A DNA stretch of 64,000 nt from assembly GCF_933775445.1 (NCBI RefSeq), contig NW_026089422.1, positions 248,001 to 312,000 of the forward strand, written 5' to 3'. The translations under genes were made by a program, and so were the position numbers. Under the pieces are notes generated by a model. The model did not search any database, was not told where the DNA came from, and worked only from the letters and a program-made list of their open reading frames with translations. The DNA is from Argentina anserina (taxonomy: Eukaryota; Streptophyta; Magnoliopsida; Rosales; Rosaceae). Below are positions 33,921 to 45,560 of this stretch, piece after piece; position 1 is the first letter of the stretch, and every line of letters begins with the position of its first letter.

Positions 33921-36125
33921 TGATAGGAGCACAAAGTGTGACGTTCTTAATGTGATTATGCCCTATTCTTACTCTTTGTTACCTCTTATTTAGTATGTTT
34001 TAGTTTCTTTTGTATGAATAAGTGTCTAGGTAGAGCTTATGTCAATTATGAATGAATTGATGATGAAATCGTGCTAAGTGTTAATAATCCTTGTTGAGAT
34101 ATGATTCCTTGTTCGAGTAGGATTCATCCTTTTGTATTTCTTTGTTTCTAACATACTTATTCTTATTAGGAAATACAAATCCATGTTGGAGAAGGAAAGC
34201 AATCCTAGTTCCACAAGGAAAGAGAAGAAAATACACTTAAAAGCCCAATCCATGCAAGAAATCAAAATGCTGTCAAGATTCATAGTCCAACTTCGACGGG
34301 CTCCCATGGATAGCTCCGATCGTTTTAGAAGACGTACCTTATATGGATAAAAAGGATTTTGAGTCTAGTTTCTGTAGGATTTGAAATCAAATCAATATCT
34401 TATTCCTACAGGGAGATATGACCGAATCATTGATCGGAGGTCCAGTGAACTCGACGGAATTATCTCAGCCATTGATTTGCTTTTGATCCAAGGGCTATGA
34501 GGGAAACTTGGGACCTTGTTTCTCCTGCATATAGAGCACAAATATGATCAGAATCTCCATAAATCCCTGCACCAAAGAATGTCAAAGAAGGCATGCAGCA
34601 AATTTAATGAGAAGAGGCAAGAAAGTCAAAGAAGGCATGCAGCAAATTTAATGAGGAGAGGTAAGAAAAATCAAACATGGCTGCAACAATTAAGACTTTT
34701 GCTGCCTCCCTAATTCAAAGGAAGAAATTTGTGCAAAAGAAATCAGCATTAAAGGAGGAAGAAGATATGCAATTAATGCAAAAGATATGCAATCCTTATA
34801 TAAATCATAATTCTGGCACTGCAGATCATCCAACTTTGACGAGCTCCCCTGGACAGCTCAGAATGATTGATAAAGTGCATGATATATGGATGAAAAGCCA
34901 CGGAAGTCTAGTTGAAATTACCAGTTGGAATCATCTCAATATCTATTTTCTAGAGAAAGTTATGGCCACAACAAGGGACAAAGGTCAGATCTGCCGAATC
35001 TAGGAAACCTCAACCAATTTGGTTTCAACTTTGTGGACTTTGTGGCCATCTTCCCTTGGGTTTCTTCCTCTATATATAGCACCTCATTTCCACATAAAAT
35101 GAGGATCAACCTTGCTCACAAGACTTGCCAAAGCTCTGCCTTAAACACTACTCATCATCCTCAAAGCCATTCAAGGCGAAAACACCATCTTCCCTTCATT
35201 ACATTCGATCCAAAGCGCTACGCCTAGGATTGCCATTCAAGTTGAAGCCGTGCTGCCTTGTTTTGATACCTCTCAGGAGATTTACAAAGTGTAACTCGTT
35301 ACTTCTTCACTTATGTTTTCGGTTTGGATTCTTTATGTGATGTTGTGTTTATGTTTTTGGCTAGTTCCGAATTTGTGGAATACTCTTATGTAGTTTACGA
35401 TTTTGCAAGATGTTATAAAGTAGTTCTGATTTTGTTTTCTATGATTTCTATGTAGATGTCGTGAGTTTATAATTCAATGATTTAATGATTCTCTTTCTTG
35501 TGCGTTAACTATATGTGATTCAAGGCGCTAAGTTAGTTTTGCATATAGGATTCTTAAGTGTTTTTGTTAACTTGTTAAAGTAAGTGACATGCTTGACTTG
35601 TTAGTAATCACTAGGAATTAACCATGATTCGTTGTTATCTAAGATGCGCTAAGTAATTAGATAAGAGATGAATCAATGAAGTGGTAAGATTGAGAATGAC
35701 ATGTTACCTTGTAATTTCTAAGCGCTAAGATAGGATTACCAGGCCATGTTTCGAGTTAGGGATGCGCTAAGTAACCTAGTTCGGTATTAGGTTGTTGTTT
35801 GTTCACTCAATACTTGTCCGCTAAGGCTCGGTGTTTGCATAGGATGAGATTATGATTTTGAAGCTACTTGTGACGATTTGTTTGGTGATGTTTATGTGTT
35901 GTTTGGTTGATCACATGTATATATTAGTTTAGGTTTTATTTTCTGTTTTTATCTTTCAACCCGATCCTATATATCAAACTCTTTTAAACTCGTATGAATT
36001 CGTTGTTAAATGTTTGTGATTCTTTACCCTGGTTGGATCCCCGGTTTGTGAACGATACCCTCTTGCTTTATACTACTAACGATGCTTACAGGGTTAATAT
36101 TGATCTCGAGTAATCGAACCGATCA
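33921..36125 (+). repeat. Right (3') LTR, 2205 bp
   Basis: Same length and ends as the left LTR, displaced by 5678 bp. The five differing positions are 34324 T, 34354 G, 34764 G, 35051 T and 35966 C. The TATA box is at 35070-35079, the 44-bp tandem duplication at 34581-34668 and the GCGCTAAG cluster at 35525-35825. A transcript starting from this LTR would run into the satellite array on its T-rich strand. Confidence 0.97.
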
Positions 36126-36130
36126 AAGGC
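36126..36130 (+). repeat. Target-site duplication, right copy (AAGGC)
   Basis: AAGGC follows the right LTR directly and continues into TTCTGATGCGACTTTTTATT of a satellite unit. It matches the five bases before the left LTR. Confidence 0.97.
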
Positions 36131-36325
36131 TTCTGATGCGACTTTTTATTGTATTTGAGAGTTTTGCAAGTGTGGGAGTGTGTTTCTTTCAAACTGAGTA
36201 TCTTTACATCGTTTGCGTATGTTTACCATTCCAATTCTGTATCTTTACATCGTTTGCGTATCTCTACAATTCTAATTGAGTATCTTTTCATTTCTCGTTT
36301 TAGTATCTTTCTGTAAGGCTTTCTG
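36131..36325 (+). repeat. Satellite unit at the insertion site, with a close relative at 55861
   Basis: The unit just right of the insertion has rare variants GATGCGACTTTTTATTG, GCGTATGTTTACCATTCC, CCAATTCTGTATC and TCTACAATTCTAATTGAG. The same set occurs at 55861-56055, offset 19730 bp, and the following units also match at that offset (36326 with 56056, 36526 with 56256). The copy at 55861 has GGCTTTCTG where the insertion site has GGCTTCTG. It is the best available stand-in for the unoccupied site. Confidence 0.85.
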
Positions 36326-39300
36326 ATGCGAGTTTCTATTGAATTTGAGAGTTTTGCAAGTGTGGGAGTGTGTTTCTTTCAAACTGAGTATCTTTACATA
36401 GTTTGCGTATCTTTACTATTCCAATTGTGTATCTTTATATCGTTTGCGTATCTTTACTATTCCAATTGTGTATCTTTTCATTTCTCGTTTGAGTATCTTT
36501 CTGTAAGGCTTTCTGATGCGAGTTTCTATTGAATTTGAGAGTTTTGCAATTGTGGGAGTGTGTTTCTTTCAAACTGAGTATCTTTACATCGTTTGCGTAT
36601 CTTTACTATTCCAATTGTGTATCTTTTCATTTCTCGTTTGAGTATCTTTCTGTAAGGCTTCTGATGCGAGTTTCTATTGTATTTGAGAGTTTTGCAAGTG
36701 TGGGAGTGTGTTTCTTTCAAACTGAGTATCTTTACATCGTTTGCGTATCTTTACTATTCAAATTGTGTATCTTTACATCGTTTCCGTATCTCTACAATTC
36801 CAATTGAGTATCTTTTCATTTCTCGTTTGAGTATCTTTCTGTAAGGCTTTCTGATGCGAGTTTCTATTGAATTTGATAGTTTTGCAAGTGTGGGAGTGTG
36901 TTTCTTTCAAACTGAGTATCTTTACATAGTTTGCGTATCTTTACTATTCCAATTGTGTATCTTTATATCGTTTGCGTATCTTTACTATTCCAATTGTGTA
37001 TCTTTTCATTTCTCGTTTGAGTATCTTTCTGTAAGGCTTTCTGATGCGAGTTTCTATTGAATTTGAGAGTTTTGCAAGTGTGGGAGTGTGTTTCTTTCAA
37101 ACTGAGTATCTTTACATAGTTTGCGTATCTTTACTATTCCAATTGTGTATCTTTACATTGTTTGCGTATCTTTACTATTCCAATTGTGTATCTTTTCATT
37201 TCTCGTTTGAGTATGTTTCTGTAACGCTTTCTGATGCGAGTTTCTATTGAATTTGAGAGTTTTGCAATTGTGGGAGTGTGTTTCTTTCAAACTGAGTATC
37301 TTTACATCGTTTGCGTATCTTTACTATTCCAATTGTGTATCTTTTCATTTCTCGTTTGAGTATCTTTCTGTAAGGCTTTCTGATGCGAGTTTCTATTGAA
37401 TTTGAGAGTTTTGCAATTGCGGGAGTGTGTTTCTTTCAAACTGAGTATCTTTACATAGTTTTAGTATCTTTACTATTCCAATTGTGTATCTTTATATCGT
37501 TTGCGTATCTTTACTATTCTAATTGTGTATCTTTTCATTTCTCGTTTGAGTATCTTTCTGTAAGGCTTCTGATGCGAGTTTCTATTGTATTTGAGAGTTT
37601 TGCAAGTGTGGGAGTGTGTTTCTTTCAAACTGAGTATCTTTACATAGTTTGCGTATCTTTACTATTCCAATTGTGTATCTTTATATCGTTTGCGTATCTT
37701 TACTATTCCAATTGTGTATCTTTTCATTTCTCGTTTGAGTATCTTTCTGTAAGGCTTCTGATGCGAGTTTCTATTGTATTTGAGAGTTTTGCAAGTGTGG
37801 GAGTGTGTTTCTTTCAAACTGAGTATCTTTACATCGTTTGCGTATCTTTACTATTCCAATTGTGTATCTTTACATCGTTTGCGTATCTCTACAATTCCAA
37901 TTGAGTATCTTTTCATTTCTCGTTTGAGTATCTTTCTGTAAGGCTTCTGATGCGAGTTTCTATTGTATTTGAGAGTTTTGCAAGTGTGGGAGTGTGTTTC
38001 TTTCAAACTGAGTATCTTTACATCGTTTGCGTATCTTTACTATTCCAATTGTGTATCTTTACATCGTTTCCGTATCTCTACAATTCCAATTGAGTATCTT
38101 TTCATTTCTCGTTTGAGTACCTTTCTGTAAGGCTTTCTGATGCGAGTTTCTATTGAATTTGAGAGTTTTGCAAGTGTGGGAGTGTGTTTCTTTCAAACTG
38201 AGTATCTTTACATAGTTTGCGTATCTTTACTATTCCAATTGTGTATCTTTATATCGTTTGCGTATCTTTACTATTCCAATTGTGTATCTTTTCATTTCTC
38301 GTTTGAGTATCTTTCTGTAAGGCTTCTGATGCGAGTTTCTATTGAATTTGAGAGTTTTGCAATTGTGGGAGTGTGTTTCTTTCAAACTGAGTATCTTTAC
38401 ATCGTTTGCGTATCTTTACTATTCCAATTGTGTATCTCTACATCGTTTGCGTATCTCTACAATTCCAATTGAGTATCTTTTCATTTCTCGTTTGAGTATC
38501 TTTCTGTAAGGCTTTCTGATGCGAGTTTCTATTGAATTTGAGAGTTTTGCAAGTGTGGGAGTGTGTTTCTTTTAAACTGAGTATCTTTACATAGTTTGCG
38601 TATCTTTACTATTCCAATTGTGTATCTTTATATCGTTTGCGTATCTTTACTATTCCAATTGTGTATCTTTTCATTTCTCGTTTGAGTATCTTTCTGTAAG
38701 GCTTCTGATGCGAGTTTCTATTGTATTTGAGAGTTTTGCAAGTGTGGGAGTGTGTTTCTTTCAAACTGAGTATCTTTACATCGTTTGCGTATCTTTACTA
38801 TTCCAATTGTGTATCTTTACATCGTTTGCGTATCTTTACTATTCCAATTGTGTATCTTTTCATTTCTCGTTTGAGTATCTTTCTGTAAGGCTTCTGATGC
38901 GAGTTTCTATTGTATTTGAGAGTTTTGCAAGTGTGGGAGTGTGTTTCTTTCAAGCTGAGTATCTTTACATCGGTTGCGTATCTTTACTATTCCAATTGTG
39001 TATCTTTACATCGTTTGCGTATCTTTACTATTCCAATTGTGTATCTTTTCATTTCTCGTTTGAGTATCTTTCTGTAAGGCTTTCTGATGCGAGTTTCTAT
39101 TGAATTTGAGAGTTTTGCAAGTGTGGGAGTGTGTTTCTTTCAAACTGAGTATCTTTACATAGTTTGCGTATCTTTACTATTCCAATTGTGTATCTTTACA
39201 TTGTTTGCGTATCTTTACTATTCCAATTGTGTATCTTTTCATTTCTCGTTTGAGTATGTTTCTGTAATGCTTTCTGATGCAAGTTTCTATTGAATTTGAG

Positions 39301-39805
39301 AGTTTTGCAATTGTGGGAGTGTGTTTCTTTCAAACTGAGTATCTTTACATCGTTTGCGTATCTTTACTATTCCAATTGTGTATCTTTTCATTTCTCGTTT
39401 GAGTATCTTTCTGTAAGGCTTTCTGATGCGAGTTTCTATTGAATTTGAGAGTTTTGCAAGTGTGGGAGTGTGTTTCTTTCAAACTGAGTATCTTTACATC
39501 GTTTGCGTATCTTTACTATTCCAATTGTGTATCTTTACATCGTTTCCGTATCTCTACAATTACAATTGAGTATCTTTTCATTTCTCGTTTGAGTATCTTT
39601 CTGTAAGGCTTTCTGATGCGAGTTTCTATTGAATTTGATAGTTTTGCATGTGTGGGAGTGTGTTTCTTTCAAACTGAGTATCTTTACATAGTTTGCGTAT
39701 CTTTACTATTCCAATTGTGTATCTTTATATCGTTTGCGTATCTTTACTATTCCAATTGTGTATCTTTTCATTTCTCGTTTGAGTATCTTTCTGTAAGGCT
39801 TTCTG

Positions 39806-42800
39806 ATGCGAGTTTCTATTGAATTTGAGAGTTTTGCAAGTGTGGGAGTGTGTTTCTTTCAAACTGAGTATCTTTACATAGTTTGCGTATCTTTACTATT
39901 CCAATTGTGTATCTTTACATTGTTTGCGTATCTTTACTATTCCAATTGTGTATCTTTTCATTTCTCGTTTGAGTATGTTTCTGTAATGCTTTCTGATGCG
40001 AGTTTCTATTGAATTTGAGAGTTTTGCAATTGTGGGAGTGTGTTTCTTTCAAACTGAGTATCTTTACATCGTTTGCGTATCTTTACTATTCCAATTGTGT
40101 ATCTTTTCATTTCTCGTTTGAGTATCTTTCTGTAAGGCTTTCTGATGCGAGTTTCTATTGAATTTGAGAGTTTTGCAAGTGTGGGAGTGTGTTTCTTTCA
40201 AACTGAGTATCTTTACATCGTTTGCGTATCTTTACTATTCCAATTGTGTATCTGTACATCGTTTCCGTATCTTTACTATTCCAATTGTGTATCTTTTCAT
40301 TTCTCGTTTGAGTATCTTTCTGTAAGGCTTCTGATGCGAGTTTCTATTGTATTTGAGAGTTTTGCAAGTGTGGGAGTGTGTTTCTTTCAAACTGAGTATC
40401 TTTACATCGTTTGCGTATCTTTACTATTCCAATTGTGTATCTTTTCATTTCTCGTTTGAGTATCTTTCTGTAAGGCTTTCTGATGCGAGTTTCTATTGAA
40501 TTTGAGAGTTTTGCAATTGTGGGAGTGTGTTTCTTTCAAACTGAGAATCTTTACATAGTTTGCGTATCTTTACTATTCCAATTGTGTATCTTTATATCGT
40601 TTGCGTATCTTTACTATTCCAATTGTGTATCTTTTCATTTCTCGTTTGAGTATCTTTCTGTAAGGCTTCTGATGCGAGTTTCTATTGTATTTGAGAGTTT
40701 TGCAAGTGTGGGAGTGTGTTTCTTTCAAACTGAGTATCTTTACATCGTTTGCGTATCTTTACTATTCCAATTATGTATCTTTACATCGTTTGCGTATCTC
40801 TACAATTCCAATTGAGTATCTTTTCATTTCTCGTTTGAGTATCTTTCTGTATGGCTTCTGATGCGAGTTTCTATTGAATTTGAGAGTTTTGCAAGTGTGG
40901 GAGTGTGTTTCTTTCAAACTGAGTATCTTTACATAGTTTGCGTATCTTTACTATTCCAATTGTGTATCTTTACATTGTTTGCGTATCTTTACTATTCCAA
41001 TTGTGTATCTTTTCATTTCTCGTTTGAGTATGTTTCTGTAATGCTTTCTGATGCGAGTTTCTATTGAATTTGAGAGTTTTGCAATTGTGGGAGTGTGTTT
41101 CTTTCAAACTGAGTATCTTTACATCGTTTGCGTATCTTTACTATTCCAATTGTGTATCTTTTCATTTCTCGTTTGAGTATCTTTCTGTAAGGCTTTCTGA
41201 TGCGAGTTTCTATTGAATTTGAGAGTTTTGCAAGTGTGGGAGTGTGTTTCTTTCAAACTGAGTATCTTTACATCGTTTGCGTATCTTTACTATTCCAATT
41301 GTGTATCTGTACATCGTTTCCGTATCTTTACTATTCCAATTGTGTATCTTTTCATTTCTCGTTTGAGTATCTTTCTGTAAGGCTTCTGATGCGAGTTTCT
41401 ATTGTATTTGAGAGTTTTGCAAGTGTGGGAGTGTGTTTCTTTCAAACTGAGTATCTTTACATCGTTTGCGTATCTTTACTATTCCAATTGTGTATCTTTT
41501 CATTTCTCGTTTGAGTATCTTTCTGTAAGGCTTTCTGATGCGAGTTTCTATTGAATTTGAGAGTTTTGCAATTGTGGGAGTGTGTTTCTTTCAAACTGAG
41601 TATCTTTACATAGTTTGCGTATCTTTACTATTCCAATTGTGTATCTTTATATCGTTTGCGTATCTTTACTTTTCTAATTGTGTATCTTTTCATTTCTCGT
41701 TTGAGTATCTTTCTGTAAGGCTTCTGATGCGAGTTTCTATTGTATTTGAGAGTTTTGCAAGTGTGGGAGTGTGTTTCTTTCAAACTGAGTATCTTTACAT
41801 AGTTTGCGTATCTTTACTATTCCAAATGTGTATCTTTATATCGTTTGCGTATCTTTACTATTCCAATTGTGTATCATTTCATTTCTCGTTTGAGTATCTT
41901 TCTGTAAGGCTTCTGATGCGAGTTTCTATTGTATTTGAGAGTTTTGCAAGTGTGGGAGTGTGTTTCTTTCAAACTGAGTATCTTTACATCGTTTGCGTAT
42001 CTTTACTATTCCAATTGTGTATCTTTACATCGTTTGCGTATCTCTACAATTCCAATTGAGTATCTTTTCATTTCTCGTTTGAGTATCTTTCTGTATGGCT
42101 TCTGATGCGAGTTTCTATTGTATTTGAGAGTTTTGCAAGTGTGGGAGTGTGTTTCTTTCAAACTGAGTATCTTTACATCGTTTGCGTATCATTATTATTC
42201 CAATTGTGTATCTTTTCATTTCTCGTTTGAGTATCTTTCTGTAAGGCTTTCTGATGCGAGTTTCTATTGAATTTGAGAGTTTTGCAATTGTGGGAGTGTG
42301 TTTCTTTCAAACTGAGTATCTTTACATCGTTTGCGTATCTTTACTATTCCAATTGTGTATCTTTACATCGTTTCCGTATCTTTACTATTCCAATTGTGTA
42401 TCTTTTCATTTCTCGTTTGAGTATCTTTCTGTAAGGCTTTCTGATGCGAGTTTCTATTGAATTTGAGAGTTTTGCAATTGTGGGAGTGTGTTTCTTTCAA
42501 ACTGAGTATCTTTACATCGTTTGCGTATCTTTACTATTCCAATTGTGTATCTCTACATCGTTTGCGTATCTCTACAATTCCAATTGAGTATCTTTTCATT
42601 TCTCGTTTGAGTATCTTTCTGTAAGGCTTTCTGATGCGGGTTTCTATTGAATTTGAGAGGTTTGCAAGTGTGGGAGTGTGTTTCTTTCAAACTGAGTATC
42701 TTTACATCGTTTGCGTATCTTTACTATTCCAATTGTGTATCTTTACATCGTTTGCGTATCTCTACAATTCCAATTGAGTATCTTTTCATTTCTCGTTTGA

Positions 42801-45560
42801 GTATCTTTCTGTATGGCTTCTGATGCGAGTTTCTATTGTATTTGAGAGTTTTGCAAGTGTGGGAGTGTGTTTCTTTCAAACTGAGTATCTTTACATAGTT
42901 TGCGTATCTTTACTATTCCAATTGTGTATCTTTACATTGTTTGCGTATCTTTACTATTCCAATTGTGTATCTTTTCATTTCTCGTTTGAGTATGTTTCTG
43001 TAATGCTTTCTGATGCGAGTTTCTATTGAATTTGAGAGTTTTGCAATTGTGGGAGTGTGTTTCTTTCAAACTGAGTATCTTTACATCGTTTGCGTATCTT
43101 TACTATTCCAATTGTGTATCTTTTCATTTCTCGTTTGAGTATCTTTCTGTAAGGCTTTGTGATGCAAGTTTCTATTGAATTTGAGAGTTTTGCAAGTGTG
43201 GGAGTGTGTTTCTTTCAAACTGAGTATCTTTACATAGTTTGCGTATCTTTACAATTCCAATTGTGTATCTTTATATCGTTTGCGTATCTTTACTATTCTA
43301 ATTGTGTATCTTTTCATTTCTCGTTTGAGTATCTTTCTGTAAGGCTTCTGATGCGAGTTTCTATTGTATTTGAGAGTTTTGCAAGTGTGGGAGTGTGTTT
43401 CTTTCAAACTGAGTATCTTTACATAGTTTGCGTATCTTTACTATTCCAATTGTGTATCTTTATATCGTTTGCGTATCTTTACTATTCCAATTGTGTATCT
43501 TTTCATTTCTCGTTTGAGTATCTTTCTGTAAGGCTTCTGATGCGAGTTTCTATTGTATTTGAGAGTTTTGCAAGTGTGGGAGTGTGTTTCTTTCAAACTG
43601 AGTATCTTTACATCGTTTGCGTATCTTTACTATTCCAATTATGTATCTTTACATCGTTTGCGTATCTCTACAATTCCAATTGAGTATCTTTTCATTTCTC
43701 GTTTGAGTATCTTTCTGTATGGCTTCTGATGCGAGTTTCTATTGAATTTGAGAGTTTTGCAAGTGTGGGAGTGTGTTTCTTTCAAACTGAGTATCTTTAC
43801 ATAGTTTGCGTATCTTTACTATTCCAATTGTGTATCTTTACATTGTTTGCGTATCTTTACTATTCCAATTGTGTATCTTTTCATTTCTCGTTTGAGTATG
43901 TTTCTGTAATGCTTTCTGATGCGAGTTTCTATTGAATTTGAGAGTTTTGCAATTGTGGGAGTGTGTTTCTTTCAAACTGAGTATCTTTACATCGTTTGCG
44001 TATCTTTACTATTCCAATTGTGTATCTTTTCATTTCTCGTTTGAGTATCTTTCTGTAAGGCTTTCTGATGCGAGTTTCTATTGAATTTGAGAGTTTTGCA
44101 AGTGTGGGAGTGTGTTTCTTTCAAACTGAGTATCTTTACATCGTTTGCGTATCTTTACTATTCCAATTGTGTATCTGTACATCGTTTCCGTATCTTTACT
44201 ATTCCAATTGTGTATCTTTTCATTTCTCGTTTGAGTATCTTTCTGTAAGGCTTCTGATGCGAGTTTCTATTGTATTTGAGAGTTTTGCAAGTGTGGGAGT
44301 GTGTTTCTTTCAAACTGAGTATCTTTACATCGTTTGCGTATCTTTACTATTCCAATTGTGTATCTTTTCATTTCTCGTTTGAGTATCTTTCTGTAAGGCT
44401 TTCTGATGCGAGTTTCTATTGAATTTGAGAGTTTTGCAATTGTGGGAGTGTGTTTCTTTCAAACTGAGTATCTTTACATAGTTTGCGTATCTTTACTATT
44501 CCAATTGTGTATCTTTATATCGTTTGCGTATCTTTACTTTTCTAATTGTGTATCTTTTCATTTCTCGTTTGAGTATCTTTCTGTAAGGCTTCTGATGCGA
44601 GTTTCTATTGTATTTGAGAGTTTTGCAAGTGTGGGAGTGTGTTTCTTTCAAACTGAGTATCTTTACATAGTTTGCGTATCTTTACTATTCCAAATGTGTA
44701 TCTTTATATCGTTTGCGTATCTTTACTATTCCAATTGTGTATCATTTCATTTCTCGTTTGAGTATCTTTCTGTAAGGCTTCTGATGCGAGTTTCTATTGT
44801 ATTTGAGAGTTTTGCAAGTGTGGGAGTGTGTTTCTTTCAAACTGAGTATCTTTACATCGTTTGCGTATCTTTACTATTCCAATTGTGTATCTTTACATCG
44901 TTTGCGTATCTCTACAATTCCAATTGAGTATCTTTTCATTTCTCGTTTGAGTATCTTTCTGTATGGCTTCTGATGCGAGTTTCTATTGTATTTGAGAGTT
45001 TTGCAAGTGTGGGAGTGTGTTTCTTTCAAACTGAGTATCTTTACATCGTTTGCGTATCATTATTATTCCAATTGTGTATCTTTTCATTTCTCGTTTGAGT
45101 ATCTTTCTGTAAGGCTTTCTGATGCGAGTTTCTATTGAATTTGAGAGTTTTGCAATTGTGGGAGTGTGTTTCTTTCAAACTGAGTATCTTTACATCGTTT
45201 GCGTATCTTTACTATTCCAATTGTGTATCTTTACATCGTTTCCGTATCTTTACTATTCCAATTGTGTATCTTTTATTTCTCGTTTGAGTATCTTTCTGTA
45301 AGGCTTTCTGATGCGAGTTTCTATTGAATTTGAGAGTTTTGCAATTGTGGGAGTGTGTTTCTTTCAAACTGAGTATCTTTACATCGTTTGCGTATCTTTA
45401 CTATTCCAATTGTGTATCTCTACATCGTTTGCGTATCTCTACAATTCCAATTGAGTATCTTTTCATTTCTCGTTTGAGTATCTTTCTGTAAGGCTTTCTG
45501 ATGCGGGTTTCTATTGAATTTGAGAGGTTTGCAAGTGTGGGAGTGTGTTTCTTTCAAACT
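39806..45560 (+). repeat. Right-array HOR cluster with 1055- and 2868-bp spacings
   Basis: A segment marked by TATGTTTCTGTAATGC, then a CAATTGTGGG 149-bp unit, then TGTATCTGTACATCG with TTTCCGTATC occurs at about 39806, 40861 and 43729. The first two are 1055 bp apart, and the second and third 2868 bp apart. The 2868-bp similarity runs from about 40861 to about 42690 (43729 to about 45558). A 1-bp deletion (ATCTTTTATTTC near 45271) shifts the later part by one base. The TCTGTATGGCTTCTG variant at unit ends is private to this region and its neighbours. Confidence 0.8.

Larger units (their letters stand above)
28243..36125 (+). mobile_element. Non-autonomous Athila-type LTR retrotransposon (7883 bp)
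   Basis: A structurally complete LTR retrotransposon: two 2205-bp LTRs with TGAT...ATCA ends, a 5-bp target duplication, a tRNA-Asp primer-binding site two bases after the left LTR, and a G-rich polypurine tract just before the right LTR. The Asp primer site, very long LTRs, GGGAGGCAACCCA element and repeated GTGTGGGG motifs point to the Athila/Tat branch of plant Ty3/gypsy; the primer favours Athila. The 3473-bp interior contains no recognisable gag, protease, RT, RNase H, integrase or env-like frame, whereas autonomous Athila elements are usually around 10-12 kb. It is therefore best called a LARD-type derivative, mobilised in trans if at all. Five LTR differences indicate a recent insertion. 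Confidence 0.95.

Noticed and set aside
36136..36279. Open frame running from LTR into satellite (36082-36279)
   Set aside because: It is a chance fusion of the LTR end with satellite frame; it has no conserved start or domain.
42634..42645. Possible CENP-B box in units with GATGCGGG
   Set aside because: The right half (A-NN-CGGG) fits the mammalian motif, but the required TTCG is missing at the proper distance, and CENP-B boxes are not established in plant centromeres.
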